From CALZFJ01 sp051878575 (GTDB lineage Bacteria > Bacteroidota > Bacteroidia > Bacteroidales > Muribaculaceae): a stretch of 31,675 nucleotides of DNA. Both the position numbers and the translations under genes were made by a program. The stretch's first letter is position 1, and each line of letters starts with the position of its first letter. The notes under the pieces are model-generated. The model searched no databases, had not been told where the DNA came from, and was given only the letters and a program-made list of their open reading frames with translations. Location of the stretch: NCBI GenBank assembly GCA_051878575.1, contig JBJEKJ010000075.1, forward strand, positions 1-31,675, given 5' to 3'. Below are positions 31,632-31,675 of the stretch, piece after piece.

Positions 31632-31675
31632 CATAAAAAAGAGATTTTTTACGCCCGGTGAATAAGAAAAATCAA

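Overview
The window looks like Bacteroidales DNA, most likely a Muribaculaceae-type gut commensal assembled from a metagenome. The signs are a SusC/SusD polysaccharide utilisation locus, a GH97 enzyme, a serine palmitoyltransferase for sphingolipids, a Na+-pumping methylmalonyl-CoA decarboxylase operon of the succinate-propionate pathway, and promoters of the Bacteroidetes type (TTTG about 20 nt before TAnnTTTG). A run of 100 Ns inside rpe marks a scaffold join. The family placement is inference.

Layout. Positions 1-1250 hold the end of a PIG-L-type deacetylase and a WbuC-like cupin, as often seen at the edge of a glycan cluster. Positions 1250-1590 carry no convincing gene but hold IS-end-like repeats. 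A tRNA-Ser(CGA) with its own promoter and terminator follows. From 1984 to 4144, on the minus strand, are rpe, a DedA membrane protein and a uracil-DNA-glycosylase-superfamily protein. A lone Wza-type lipoprotein (4256-5065, plus) ends at a terminator.

Positions 5351-9989 (plus) form a compact operon: methylmalonyl-CoA epimerase, carboxyltransferase, an OadG-like protein fused to a lamin-tail-like domain, biotin carrier and the OadB/MmdB sodium pump. Together they epimerise methylmalonyl-CoA and decarboxylate it to propionyl-CoA while exporting Na+. A hypothetical gene, a pRiA4b ORF-3-domain protein and serine palmitoyltransferase follow.

Positions 12712-24856 (minus) are the accessory centre of the window, a polysaccharide utilisation locus. 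Transcription runs from a SusR-like membrane regulator through susC, susD, a surface lipoprotein with four tandem starch-binding-like repeats, a GH27-type lipoprotein and a SusB-like GH97 alpha-glucosidase. Stem-loops punctuate the operon, and a near-consensus promoter overlapped by dyads precedes susC. An alpha-glucan or isomalto/dextran-like substrate is the best guess; an alpha-galactoside remains possible.

The right end returns to housekeeping: uvrB behind a duplicated promoter segment, a YgiQ radical SAM protein, and convergent to them the NfnAB-type pair (GltD-like NfnB and FAD/NAD-binding NfnA).

I found no CRISPR array, intact transposon, phage or recognisable defence system. The features most worth a second look are the locus architecture, its four-repeat lipoprotein, the duplicated uvrB promoter, and the lamin-tail/OadG fusion.
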